Of a stretch of 64,000 nucleotides of DNA, positions 18,270-27,002 are shown in pieces. Source of the DNA: Fidelibacterota bacterium (GTDB lineage Bacteria > Fidelibacterota > Marinisomatia > Marinisomatales > TCS55). Each line of letters starts with the position of its first letter. Positions within the stretch are counted from its first letter, which is position 1. Under the pieces are notes generated by a model. The model did no database searches, was not told the DNA's origin, and was given only the letters and a program-made list of their open reading frames with translations. A program made the translations under genes and the position numbers. The DNA is taken from the NCBI GenBank assembly GCA_014382015.1, contig JACNKN010000060.1, positions 1 to 64,000 on the forward strand, in the 5' to 3' direction.

Positions 18270-18701
18270 GTGGAACAAAAACAAAATCAAAAAATAGTTT
18301 ACTTTTTACCAAACTTAAAAATATTCACCTTATTAATATTGATGTCATTTCCCACGGCTTACGCTATGGACAATGGAGGTAGAGATGTCCTCGATGGTAA
18401 ATCGTTTAAAGGAAAGATGTATTGGGACAACCCATGGATTCGTTGGGTCCGATTTAGAGATACAATCGAATTCAAAGATGGAATGATTTCATCCAAATTA
18501 TCTATCAAAAGTGGATATAAACCAGCAACTTACACGATGAAAAAAGAAAATGGGAATATCATTTTTACAGCACGTTCAATCAGAACAGAAAATGACTATT
18601 TTGAATGGAGTGGTGAATTTGATGGATATACACTTAAAAATGTTAAAATGGCCTGGACCAATGACGGAGAAATGCGTCACTATATCTTTAAACAAAAATA
18701 A
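18270..18701 (+). CDS. Hypothetical exported protein, GTG start
   Basis: 143 aa beginning with GTG at 18270, preceded by AAAGGA with 8-nt spacing. A signal peptide (IFTLLILMSFPTAYA) is followed by a beta-rich mature domain of about 110 aa with several aromatic pairs (KMYWDNPWIRWVRF). No known family recognised. The 89-nt gap upstream has no clear signal. Confidence 0.5.
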   Translation: MEQKQNQKIVYFLPNLKIFTLLILMSFPTAYAMDNGGRDVLDGKSFKGKMYWDNPWIRWVRFRDTIEFKDGMISSKLSIKSGYKPATYTMKKENGNIIFTARSIRTENDYFEWSGEFDGYTLKNVKMAWTNDGEMRHYIFKQK

Positions 18702-18719
18702 TAAAAAACAATATTATTG

Positions 18720-19544
18720 ATGTATGACGGAATGATAATACGAACAATATTATGGACAATCTACTTATTCACAATAGTTTTTGCCCAACCGTTAGATCCC
18801 AAGAATGGGATGGCTCTCATTTCGGGAGGAACTTTTGAAATGGGCCGATCCGATGGAAATCCAGAATATGATAATACACCTGTCCATACAGTAAAAATTG
18901 ATAGTTTTTATATGGACAAATATGAAGTGACGGTGGGCCAGTTCAAACAATTTATCAATGAGACGGGTTATGACTGGGATCGTTCCTGGTGGAAGGTGTC
19001 AATTTTTTCACGCACAGATAATCATCCCATTATTTATGTGAACTGGCATGCAGCAACAGCCTATGCCAAATGGGCCGGAAAACGATTGCCGACGGAAGCT
19101 GAATGGGAATATGCAGCTCGCGGTGGATTGAAAGGAAAACGGTATCCATGGGGAAACAACATCACAAAAGATGACGCCAATTTCTATAAATATTGGAAAC
19201 ATGATGATGAATATGAAAAACCTTATAGTCTCCTATCCGGGAAGGATAAATGGAAATATTCAATGGCCCCAGTGGGGAGTTTTGAACCCAATGGCTACGG
19301 TTTGTACGATATGGCGGGAAATGCAGCAGAATGGTGCCAGGATTGGTATGAGGAGAATTATTATTCGATCTCTCCAATGGACAATCCAAAAGGTCCCGAA
19401 ACAGGCCAAACTAAAGTGACGCGGGGTGGTCATTATTATAGCTGGCATAAAGGTTTACGAGTCTATAATCGTGGAAGCAATCCACCCCATGTGAAACGAT
19501 GGCAAGATGTTCAAGGTTTTCGATGCGTGAAGGATTTAGATTGA
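18720..19544 (+). CDS. Formylglycine-generating-enzyme-like (SUMF1/FGE-sulfatase domain) secreted protein
   Basis: 274 aa with an N-terminal signal/anchor (TILWTIYLFTIVFAQ), then a complete FGE-sulfatase domain: MALISGGTFEMGRSDG, DKYEVTVGQFKQF, NWHAATAYAKWAGKRLPTE, AEWEYAARGG, GLYDMAGNAAEWCQDWY and GFRCVKD. True FGE converts a sulfatase cysteine to formylglycine; many bacterial relatives do other hydroxylation or binding roles. No sulfatase gene lies nearby, so its role is unclear. ATG 18720 and 18732 are both possible starts; neither has a good ribosome site. Confidence 0.82.
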   Translation: MYDGMIIRTILWTIYLFTIVFAQPLDPKNGMALISGGTFEMGRSDGNPEYDNTPVHTVKIDSFYMDKYEVTVGQFKQFINETGYDWDRSWWKVSIFSRTDNHPIIYVNWHAATAYAKWAGKRLPTEAEWEYAARGGLKGKRYPWGNNITKDDANFYKYWKHDDEYEKPYSLLSGKDKWKYSMAPVGSFEPNGYGLYDMAGNAAEWCQDWYEENYYSISPMDNPKGPETGQTKVTRGGHYYSWHKGLRVYNRGSNPPHVKRWQDVQGFRCVKDLD

Positions 19545-19611
19545 GAAATACCCTCTTGAGTTTAGCGATTCGGAAGACCTAAAATAGAGAGTTTCCATTA
19601 TTAATATAATC

Positions 19612-19638
19612 ATTTGTAGGATCGTCATTTCTACAAAT
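19612..19638. repeat. Short inverted repeat, ATTTGTAG/CTACAAAT ends
   Basis: Arms ATTTGTAG and CTACAAAT are 11 nt apart in the gap 19545-19895. The same terminal octamers bound the longer palindrome at 19851-19892, so the two are probably related elements. No gene is seen between them. Confidence 0.55.
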
Positions 19639-19850
19639 TCTTTTTTAAATAAATTAAAAATAAGACCCTCCTTCACTTTGATAATCGCCCCCGGATCTAA
19701 AATAGCCCAAAATTAATTCATCAAACCCATAGGTATATAGTGCATATGATAAATAGCCAATTACGATGACACCTAAATAAATATAGGCACTATTTACTTT
19801 TATCTTTTCCCAAATGATTAAAACTATGGTTAATAGTCGCTAAACAAAAC

Positions 19851-19892
19851 ATTTGTAGAGACGTCCCGATTCATCGGGACGTCTCTACAAAT
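19851..19892. repeat. Perfect 20-bp inverted repeat
   Basis: Arm ATTTGTAGAGACGTCCCGAT is repeated as its exact reverse complement after a 2-nt gap. It lies 3 nt downstream of the M20 amidohydrolase stop (19896, minus strand), so it may act as a terminator-like hairpin, but the lack of a T run and the resemblance to other GTA(G/A)AGAC palindromes suggest a REP-like or MITE-like element. The rest of 19545-19895 holds nothing I can assign. Confidence 0.75.
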
Positions 19893-19895
19893 TGA

Positions 19896-21182
19896 TTATT
19901 GATTCAAAAACAAATAATCCGTCGCCAATTGTGCGAGAGATTTCATACCGAATTTTAAATTCCGTTCATCGGCTGCAAAATAAGGTGAATGGTTAGATGA
20001 TGCTGTAGATGGATCCACTGCAACACCATTAAAAAAATACAATCCAGGAGCATGATCCGTAAAAAATGGAAAATCTTCTGCACCCGTAACGTATGGTCTC
20101 ACCCTTACATTTTCGTCACCATAAACACGGCGCAACGATGGCAGCATTTGCTCCGTTAAAGTGGGATCGTTGTAGGTTACTTTTGCAATACCACTGAATA
20201 TTTCTAATGTTGCTTTTGCGCCGGAAGCAGCAGCAATCATTTCTACTTTATTCCGAATGCTGTTATGAATTTGTTCCCGTACATCTTCATTGAACGTCCG
20301 AATCGTCCCTTCCATCACCACTTCTTCCGGAATAATATTATTCCGCACACCGCCGTGAATAGATCCAATCGTAACGATTGCCGGGACTTTGGTTATATCC
20401 ACTTCTCGCGCCACAATCGTTTGAAGTGCATTGACTATTTGGGAAGATACCACAATGGGATCCACACCGCCCCAAGGGACGGCACCATGTGTTTGAACAC
20501 CAGTGACGGTAATCCGCATCCGCTCCGCCGCCGCCATCATGGGGCCGGACCGATAATGGGCTGTTCCTATGGCACCGGGCCACGCATGGAGGCCAAATAT
20601 GGCATCCACTTTCGGATTGTTCATGACGCCCTCTTCCACCATAAATGGTGCACCGCCTTTTTCGCCAAGCGGTGCGCCCTCTTCTGCCGGTTGAAAAATA
20701 AATTTAACTGTTCCGGGGAGATCATCTTTAATGCTGGCGAGAATCTCCGCTGCACCCATAAGTCCAGATATATGATTATCATGACCGCAAGCATGCATCA
20801 CATCCACTTCATTCCCCTGATAAACACCTTTAGCTTTGGAAGCAAATGGAAGGTCCACTTTTTCTTTTACGGGCAAACCATCCATATCTGCACGAAGGGC
20901 AACTACCTTCCCTGGTTTTCCACCTTTCAATAGTCCAACCACGCCTGTATGAGCCACGCCCGTTTGAACTTCTATCCCCAAAGATCGTAAATGATTGGCC
21001 ACTTTTTCAGCCGTACGAAATTCCCGATTAGACAGTTCCGGGTTTTGGTGAAAATCCCGACGCCATTCAATCACTTGTCGCTCCAGTTGATCTGCCATTC
21101 GGTCAATTTTGTCATTAATATTTTCTGGTGCTTGTGCAAAAACCACCGACCCAAAAATCATATTCAATAAAATGCGTTTCAT
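19896..21182 (-). CDS. Secreted M20-family amidohydrolase (hippurate/IAA-amino-acid hydrolase type)
   Basis: 428 aa with signal peptide (ILLNMIFGSVVFAQ). Zinc-binding and catalytic motifs: ALRADMDGLPV, MHACGHDNH, FQPAEEG, GLHAWP, NNIIPEEV, TGAEDFPFF and SSNHSPYF. These define the M20D amidohydrolase/aminoacylase group, which hydrolyses N-acyl amino acids or similar amides. The signal peptide places it in the periplasm or outside. ATG 21182 has GGAG 6 nt upstream; an ATG at 21194 overlaps the upstream gene. It is cotranscribed with the secreted amidohydrolase at 21194-22789. Confidence 0.9.
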   Translation of the reverse strand: MKRILLNMIFGSVVFAQAPENINDKIDRMADQLERQVIEWRRDFHQNPELSNREFRTAEKVANHLRSLGIEVQTGVAHTGVVGLLKGGKPGKVVALRADMDGLPVKEKVDLPFASKAKGVYQGNEVDVMHACGHDNHISGLMGAAEILASIKDDLPGTVKFIFQPAEEGAPLGEKGGAPFMVEEGVMNNPKVDAIFGLHAWPGAIGTAHYRSGPMMAAAERMRITVTGVQTHGAVPWGGVDPIVVSSQIVNALQTIVAREVDITKVPAIVTIGSIHGGVRNNIIPEEVVMEGTIRTFNEDVREQIHNSIRNKVEMIAAASGAKATLEIFSGIAKVTYNDPTLTEQMLPSLRRVYGDENVRVRPYVTGAEDFPFFTDHAPGLYFFNGVAVDPSTASSNHSPYFAADERNLKFGMKSLAQLATDYLFLNQ

Positions 21183-21193
21183 ATTTATCTCCA

Positions 21194-22789
21194 TTAATAT
21201 TTCTTTAAATCCCCATCACGACGTTTCGCCTGTTTAACCATATTCTCTACATCCGCCAAAAGTTGCTTTGCATCATAGACTATGCCGTCTTTGATTGTGG
21301 TCTTTACACCACCTACACGCACCACTTCATTGTTTTCATTGATCTTGACTGCACCTGTACCATACAGCACTTTGAAGTTCGCCAAGGGGTTTTCATCTAC
21401 AATCACCAAATCTGCAAGATACCCTGCTTTTACCATTCCGAAATTCACCGGTGTTCCCAATGGTTTATGGAGTGTTTCCGCACCATGTAAGGTTGCTGCT
21501 CTCAACACTTCTAATGGATGAAAACCTGCCTCCTGCAATAATTCCAATTCTTCAATATAACCAAATCCATAGAGTTTATAAATGAACCCACTATCGGAAC
21601 CGGTGGTGACACGGCCGCCGGCATTTTTGTATTCATTTAAAAACTGCATCCATACTTGATAAAACTTTTTCCATGCAATTTCATCTGCTGTGGTCCAGTT
21701 GAACCAATAAGATCCGTGGGCACGTCTGCTGGGCATGTAATATTCCCACTGAGATGGGAGCGTATAAATACTGTGCCAATCCGCATTTCGTGCTTTCATC
21801 ACATCCCGACCCGCTGCATAAATATTCATGGTGGGGTCCATAGTCATATCCAATGCGAGTAATTCTTTTTTCAGGGATTCCCATTTTTCTCCATTGGGAT
21901 TCACCAAACTCCATTGGCGTGCCACCTGACCAAAGCGATGCTGTTCATCGCTGTAATTCATATCCACGGGCCAAGGCTGAATATCATGATTCTCATACAT
22001 AGATTCAAATAATCCATAGTAATGGGTTTGGGTGCCGAGACCTAATCGCGCCGCATCAATCGTATTCATTCGAGCGACACCGGTCTGAGCCAAATGCGCT
22101 GTGGAACCCAGGTTGTGTTTTTTTGCTTCATCTAAAATAGCTTCCATTATTTCTGGGTCAAATGCCCGGAGTTTTATCCCATCGACTCCTTTTCTTGCAG
22201 CATATTTAACCCATTGGCGTGCGGTCTCTGGGCTATTGATCGGTCCACCCTTCCAATCATTTCCCTGACCTGGAAATTGGTACGCCCAAATCCTTGGCGC
22301 CGTAATTTCATTTTTGGCGGATCGTTCTTTTTCGGTGAGACTGAATTCCATAGATCCAATGGGGACACCGCGTACGGTGGTCACGCCATGGGCCAGCCAT
22401 AGTTTATATACATATTCCGTTTCCGGTGCTTTTTGCGGATCCCCAGCATGGGCATGCATATCTACGAATCCAGGCATCACATAAGCACCGTGAGCATCAA
22501 TTTCATTATCACCGGGTTTGGGACGGCGTTTTTCATTTATGGGGACACCGGGATAACCCACACTTTGCACAGCCGTTATTTTATTTCCTTCAATCACAAT
22601 ATCTACAGGACCCATAGGGGGTGCGCCGGAGCCATCTATGACAGTGGCACCGCGAATGACCAATCTATTAAAGGGTCCCTCTCCTTCTGATCGATCCGGC
22701 CCGGGAAGAATAGATTTTGGTTTATCCTGAGCGAAAACAGTAATTACTGCCACAGCGATGATAAAGGATAATTGCATAATTCGTTTCAT
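21194..22789 (-). CDS. Secreted metal-dependent amidohydrolase (imidazolonepropionase-like)
   Basis: About 531 aa with signal peptide (MQLSFIIAVAVITVFAQ). Metal ligands are in GFVDMHAHAGDP (HxH), the HLAQTG and TQTHYYG histidines, and TTGSDSGF (Asp). The C-terminal HGAETLHKPLGTP then AGYLADLVIVDENPL closes the composite beta-sandwich. Such enzymes act on peptides, lactams or other amides. I start at ATG 22789, with AGAGGAA upstream; the frame extends to 22846 but those residues are not signal-like. It forms an operon with the M20 enzyme. Confidence 0.88.
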   Translation of the reverse strand: MKRIMQLSFIIAVAVITVFAQDKPKSILPGPDRSEGEGPFNRLVIRGATVIDGSGAPPMGPVDIVIEGNKITAVQSVGYPGVPINEKRRPKPGDNEIDAHGAYVMPGFVDMHAHAGDPQKAPETEYVYKLWLAHGVTTVRGVPIGSMEFSLTEKERSAKNEITAPRIWAYQFPGQGNDWKGGPINSPETARQWVKYAARKGVDGIKLRAFDPEIMEAILDEAKKHNLGSTAHLAQTGVARMNTIDAARLGLGTQTHYYGLFESMYENHDIQPWPVDMNYSDEQHRFGQVARQWSLVNPNGEKWESLKKELLALDMTMDPTMNIYAAGRDVMKARNADWHSIYTLPSQWEYYMPSRRAHGSYWFNWTTADEIAWKKFYQVWMQFLNEYKNAGGRVTTGSDSGFIYKLYGFGYIEELELLQEAGFHPLEVLRAATLHGAETLHKPLGTPVNFGMVKAGYLADLVIVDENPLANFKVLYGTGAVKINENNEVVRVGGVKTTIKDGIVYDAKQLLADVENMVKQAKRRDGDLKKY

Positions 22790-22852
22790 GATAGATTCCT
22801 CTTTTGTTAAGATTCCCCCCTCAGGTGAATCAAAAAGTGCCGCCAAATATAA

Positions 22853-23689
22853 TCAAGATGGGGCTGATAATTCATTAATCCTTTTCATGGTTTGATTAAA
22901 CGCTTGTTCTCTCCCCCTTTTTTGAGCACCAATCGCATAGATTTTCAACTTTCGAATTAGCATTTTTTCCATAGATTTCTTTTGAGAAAAAGTAAATTCT
23001 TGTTGAATTAATTTTTCCAGTACCTGGATTCGATAAATTTCGATTCCATCCGGAACTTTTGAAAGTTGATCCTCATGTCCACCATATTTATTTATAAGTG
23101 GTTCATCCAAGAAAAGGACGGGATACTCGGCCGTAATGCGAAGCCAGAGATCATAATCTTCACAGACAGACAATGCTTCATCGAAATAACCCGCATCATC
23201 CAATAAAGATTGATGAAAGATGGCTGAGGATGGAGAAATTCTGCATATATCCAGACATTTTTCAAAAATATATCCCCCATATTTTTGATGCTTTTTCTTT
23301 TGGTTCACTCGCACACCATTTCGAATCCAGATTTCTTCTGTATGACAAAATTTTATTTCGGGGTTTTGTTGCAACGCTTCAATTTGTCTTTCTAACTTTT
23401 CCGGGAGCCATTCATCATCGGAATCCAACAAGGCAATCCATTTGTATTTAGCAAATTTAATACCCACGTTTCGGGCGGCACTCACCCCTTGGTTAGATTG
23501 TTCGATTAATTTGATTGCTGGATAAGTGGTCTTTATCCACTTCTTTGTCCCATCATTGGAGCCATCATCTACAAGGATTATTTCTATCGGTTGGAGTGTT
23601 TGATGTAAAACAGATTCAATGGCACGCGGAAGTGTGTGCTTACGGTTATAGGTAGGAATCACAACTGAAATATTCATGGATTCACTCAT
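22853..23689 (-). CDS. Family 2 glycosyltransferase
   Basis: 278 aa GT-A fold enzyme: ISVVIPTYNRKHTLPRAIES, VLHQTLQPIEIILVDDGSNDG (nucleotide binding) and ALLDSDDEWLPEKL with the DxD metal site. It transfers a sugar from a nucleotide donor, probably in surface polysaccharide or lipid-sugar synthesis. No membrane helix is seen, so cytoplasmic or peripheral. It lies 17 nt after the nucleotidyltransferase gene, with which it is probably cotranscribed. Confidence 0.9.
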   Translation of the reverse strand: MSESMNISVVIPTYNRKHTLPRAIESVLHQTLQPIEIILVDDGSNDGTKKWIKTTYPAIKLIEQSNQGVSAARNVGIKFAKYKWIALLDSDDEWLPEKLERQIEALQQNPEIKFCHTEEIWIRNGVRVNQKKKHQKYGGYIFEKCLDICRISPSSAIFHQSLLDDAGYFDEALSVCEDYDLWLRITAEYPVLFLDEPLINKYGGHEDQLSKVPDGIEIYRIQVLEKLIQQEFTFSQKKSMEKMLIRKLKIYAIGAQKRGREQAFNQTMKRINELSAPS

Positions 23690-23706
23690 TTATTGGGAAT
23701 TGCTTT

Positions 23707-24588
23707 TTAAAATAATTTTGGGGGATATATTTCCGCGTCAATCAACTTTTGTATTTCACCCATTACATAGGGTTTATCGTCTTTATAGGTCACACCAAAC
23801 CAGGAAGCAGAGCTTCTCAATACATGAACCGGTTCCCGACCACTTTGAATAAGATTATTTATAACGGATGGAATGAGAAATTCGCTTTTCATTTCATTCC
23901 CCTCTGTTTTCAGAAAGTCAAAAAACATCTCATTTAGATAATCGAATAAAACAGGTGTAAATCCCCACATATTCATGGAGACCGGTTCACGCCCATCTAA
24001 ATCAATTTTACGATTAGAAGTGACTGCATTTCCTTCTTTTTGTAGATTTTCCGTTTCAACCACGGAGGAGAGGGAATCATTTTTTACTGCGCATAATCCT
24101 CGTGTAACACCGCCAAAAATGGACAATGTTTTATCCAATCGAAAGGCCACCATACTGAAATTGTCTGCACCATTATTATAATAATTCGCCGCAACCTTGA
24201 AAGATTCTCCGCCATAATAATCGTCCCCATTAATCACCAAAAATGGCTCTTGAATTAATTCGGCTGCCGTTAAAATGGCATGTCCTGTACCCCATGGTTT
24301 TTCTCTACCTTCCGGACATTGATAACCATTGGGTAAAGCATCCAATTCTTGAAAGGCAAATTCCACTTCGATCTTTCCCACATATTTTTCGGTTATTTGA
24401 GATTTGAATTGATCTTCAAAATCTTTTCGAATAATAAAAATCGCTTTATTAAACCCGGCCTGAATAGCATCATAAACAGAATAGTCAATTATGGTTTCGC
24501 CGTTGGGCCCGACCGCATCCAATTGTTTTAAGCCCCCATACCGGGATCCCATCCCCGCCGCCATAACCAACAGTGTTATATTATTCAT
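23707..24588 (-). CDS. NDP-sugar nucleotidyltransferase-like protein
   Basis: 293 aa with the nucleotidyltransferase signature LLVMAAGMGSRYGGLKQLD, then PNGETIIDYSVYDA, AHILTAAEL-type segment around HAILTAAELI, and FLVINGDDYYG with the metal-binding aspartates. It activates a sugar phosphate with an NTP. Paired with the glycosyltransferase it may supply the donor for glycan synthesis. The sugar cannot be determined from sequence alone. Confidence 0.85.
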   Translation of the reverse strand: MNNITLLVMAAGMGSRYGGLKQLDAVGPNGETIIDYSVYDAIQAGFNKAIFIIRKDFEDQFKSQITEKYVGKIEVEFAFQELDALPNGYQCPEGREKPWGTGHAILTAAELIQEPFLVINGDDYYGGESFKVAANYYNNGADNFSMVAFRLDKTLSIFGGVTRGLCAVKNDSLSSVVETENLQKEGNAVTSNRKIDLDGREPVSMNMWGFTPVLFDYLNEMFFDFLKTEGNEMKSEFLIPSVINNLIQSGREPVHVLRSSASWFGVTYKDDKPYVMGEIQKLIDAEIYPPKLF

Positions 24589-24672
24589 GGATACCCTTTC
24601 AAATTGAAATTATAAGTTCAAAAAATTCGTGTTAGTTTACAGCACGATAGTTCCTATGAAAAATAAAATTAT

Positions 24673-25239
24673 ATGACTGATCATTTTTATCTTACCCAAA
24701 AAACGGTAAATGAATACATCAAAATGGCGAAAGGTTTTGACGGGCGCGACATCATTAAAAAGTTGAAGGTTTTTCTTCCTGAGCATTCATCTGTGTTAGA
24801 ATTGGGCTCCGGGCCAGGCGTTGATCTTGAAATTCTTGCTGAAACCTACCATGTAACCGGGTCGGATTTTTCTCAGCATTTTCTCGATTTTATTTCATCC
24901 AAACTTCCAAAGATGGAATTGCTTCTTCTCAATGCTGTCACCCTCGACACTCAAAAGAATTTTGACTGTATATATTCAAATAAAGTGCTTCAGCACCTAA
25001 CGAACGATGCATTACAATTATCAATCAAAAAGCAATCTTCCATCTTAAATAATGGCGGCATTGTTTGTCATTCTTTTTGGAAAGGAGAAGAATGCTATGA
25101 AATGAAAAATGCCCTTTTTAATCACCATTTAGAAGAAGACCTTGATCAATTTTTCTCCCCTCACTTTGAAATATTATTATTAGAAGCGTATAAAGAAATG
25201 GAAGCGGATGATTCGATTTTGTTGATTGGGGAAAAATGA
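24673..25239 (+). CDS. Class I SAM-dependent methyltransferase
   Basis: 188 aa with the SAM-binding motif VLELGSGPGVDLEIL (around residue 38), motif II GSDFSQHFLDF, FDCIYSNKVLQHLTND and the strand ILNNGGIVCHSFW. It is somewhat short for the family, but the Rossmann core looks complete. Substrate unknown. Confidence 0.82.
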   Translation: MTDHFYLTQKTVNEYIKMAKGFDGRDIIKKLKVFLPEHSSVLELGSGPGVDLEILAETYHVTGSDFSQHFLDFISSKLPKMELLLLNAVTLDTQKNFDCIYSNKVLQHLTNDALQLSIKKQSSILNNGGIVCHSFWKGEECYEMKNALFNHHLEEDLDQFFSPHFEILLLEAYKEMEADDSILLIGEK

Positions 25240-25285
25240 TTAATTTCAATTGTTATTATCTGAATCGTCCTTGCCCAATTGAATT

Positions 25286-25876
25286 ATGAAAAATAAAACA
25301 TATCAGATCCAAATAGCATTAAAGAATTTTAAACCCAAGATTTGGAGAAGAGTATTAATTCCATCCGATTTATTATTACCGGATTTTCATAAAATTATTC
25401 AAACATCCATGGGTTGGTCAAATGGACATTTACATCAATTCACCAAGGATCACATCTACTATTCTTTGAAAACGGTCGATAGTGAGTTTTGGGATGAGCA
25501 GGTGGATGTGGATTATACTCAGATCAAAGTATCAGATTTATTAATAAAAGAGAAGGGGAAAATTTTGTATGAATATGATTTCGGCGATGATTGGGAGCAT
25601 GACATTACATTAGAGAAGATACTCCCCCATGATCCTGAATTAAAAATACCTGTTTGCTTAAAAGGAAAAATGAATTGTCCACCTGAAAATTGTGGCGGTG
25701 TCTGGAATTATGCTAAAATGCTTGAAAGTTTGGGCAAACCTAAACAAAACGATTATAGCTGGTTTTTCGAATTTATCGAGAATCACTTTGACCCTGAATA
25801 TTTTAATGTAAATGAAATTAATGAAATGCTTAAAACTGAAGATTATGGGTGTTTCAACCTAATGGATGAATTTTAA
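25286..25876 (+). CDS. Plasmid pRiA4b ORF-3-like protein
   Basis: 196 aa. Family landmarks are YQIQIALKNFKPKIWRRVLI, FHKIIQTSMGWSNGHLHQF, LYEYDFGDDWEHDI and NCPPENCGGVWNY. Domains of this type occur in plasmid and mobile-element contexts and as stand-alone proteins of unknown function, and in some cases next to nucleic-acid modification genes. The gene is followed after 24 nt by a hypothetical protein. Confidence 0.82.
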   Translation: MKNKTYQIQIALKNFKPKIWRRVLIPSDLLLPDFHKIIQTSMGWSNGHLHQFTKDHIYYSLKTVDSEFWDEQVDVDYTQIKVSDLLIKEKGKILYEYDFGDDWEHDITLEKILPHDPELKIPVCLKGKMNCPPENCGGVWNYAKMLESLGKPKQNDYSWFFEFIENHFDPEYFNVNEINEMLKTEDYGCFNLMDEF

Positions 25877-25900
25877 GCTATCTCTAATGAGGATTCAAAT

Positions 25901-26776
25901 ATGCCGGATAATTTTCATATAGAACAAATTTTTAATGATCAAAATTATAAAGGGGTGCCTGCATTTGAGGGATATTCTCCTGTTGAGATACACGCAATCC
26001 TATATGAAACTTTCAATCAAAGTTCCCCGATTCAATTGAACACATTGACCGAATCGGATTACAAAAAAATACCCTTATTAAATCAAATTAAGTTTCTTAT
26101 TGAGATCGTAGATTCTCAAGGTGAATTAAAACTCACATCAAAAGGATATTTACCGCCTAAGATAGTGAAAAATCTTTATAACCAGGGATTCTTGAAAGAT
26201 TACTTTATTGATTCAGGTATTTCTAAGCTAAGTAAGGAATTGGATTCCGTTATAGTAACATTATCAAGAATTTTACTCGAAATTAGCGGTATCGTTAAAA
26301 AAAGAAAGAATAAATTAAGTTTAACAAAAAAAGGTAAAAAATTATCAAAAAATAATTATAAATTATTAAAGCATATATTTTCTGTGTTTGGCTCGAAATT
26401 TAACTGGTCTTATTTCGACTTGTTTGGAGAGGACAATATTGGACAAATGGGATTTGGCTTTACCTTGATTTTATTGAGCAAATACGGCAACAATAAGCAA
26501 CTTGACACATTCTATGCCGACAAATATTTTAATGCATTTCCAATGTTAATAAATTATTCAATCAAATCAAGTTATGAAACACCTGAAAGTCATGCCTTCG
26601 ATTCCTATTCAATACGGTCCTTTGATAGATTCTTAGATTATTTCGGTTTGATCAACATTGAACAAGAGAAAAAATGGGATGCGGATAAATATATCTCAAA
26701 AACAGATTTATTCGATTCATTAATCAGTTGTACACCTCACATCCACATTGATTCTTTTAGAGATATTAGAGCTTGA
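25901..26776 (+). CDS. Hypothetical protein beside pRiA4b ORF-3-like gene
   Basis: 291 aa, soluble, no signal peptide. The middle (ELKLTSKGYLPPKIVKNLY and KLSLTKKGKKLSKNNYKLL) looks like two related winged-helix-like repeats. Residues around 185-240 (MGFGFTLILLSKYG) are conserved-looking but unknown. It probably works with the preceding gene. I do not recognise the family. Confidence 0.55.
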   Translation: MPDNFHIEQIFNDQNYKGVPAFEGYSPVEIHAILYETFNQSSPIQLNTLTESDYKKIPLLNQIKFLIEIVDSQGELKLTSKGYLPPKIVKNLYNQGFLKDYFIDSGISKLSKELDSVIVTLSRILLEISGIVKKRKNKLSLTKKGKKLSKNNYKLLKHIFSVFGSKFNWSYFDLFGEDNIGQMGFGFTLILLSKYGNNKQLDTFYADKYFNAFPMLINYSIKSSYETPESHAFDSYSIRSFDRFLDYFGLINIEQEKKWDADKYISKTDLFDSLISCTPHIHIDSFRDIRA

Positions 26777-27002
26777 TATTATTAAATGAAGTAATATAAC
26801 AAACAAATTGTTCAGAATAATATCAAAATGGACCAATTGTTTGTTGCGTTATTAATAGCCATAAGTAATAAAATTTAGCCATATTTGGCTGGTCATAAAC
26901 AAGCCTAATCCATATTATTAGAGCTAAGTGGTGATAATAAATCAAGGGTAAATTCCGTGCGTATATTTTCCTCTTTCCACTTATAATAGAAATACCCATA
27001 TC

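Noticed and set aside
20265-20933. 222-codon frame on the plus strand opposite the M20 hydrolase
   Set aside because: Antisense shadow of a conserved gene; composition rich in His, Arg and Cys as expected for a reverse frame.
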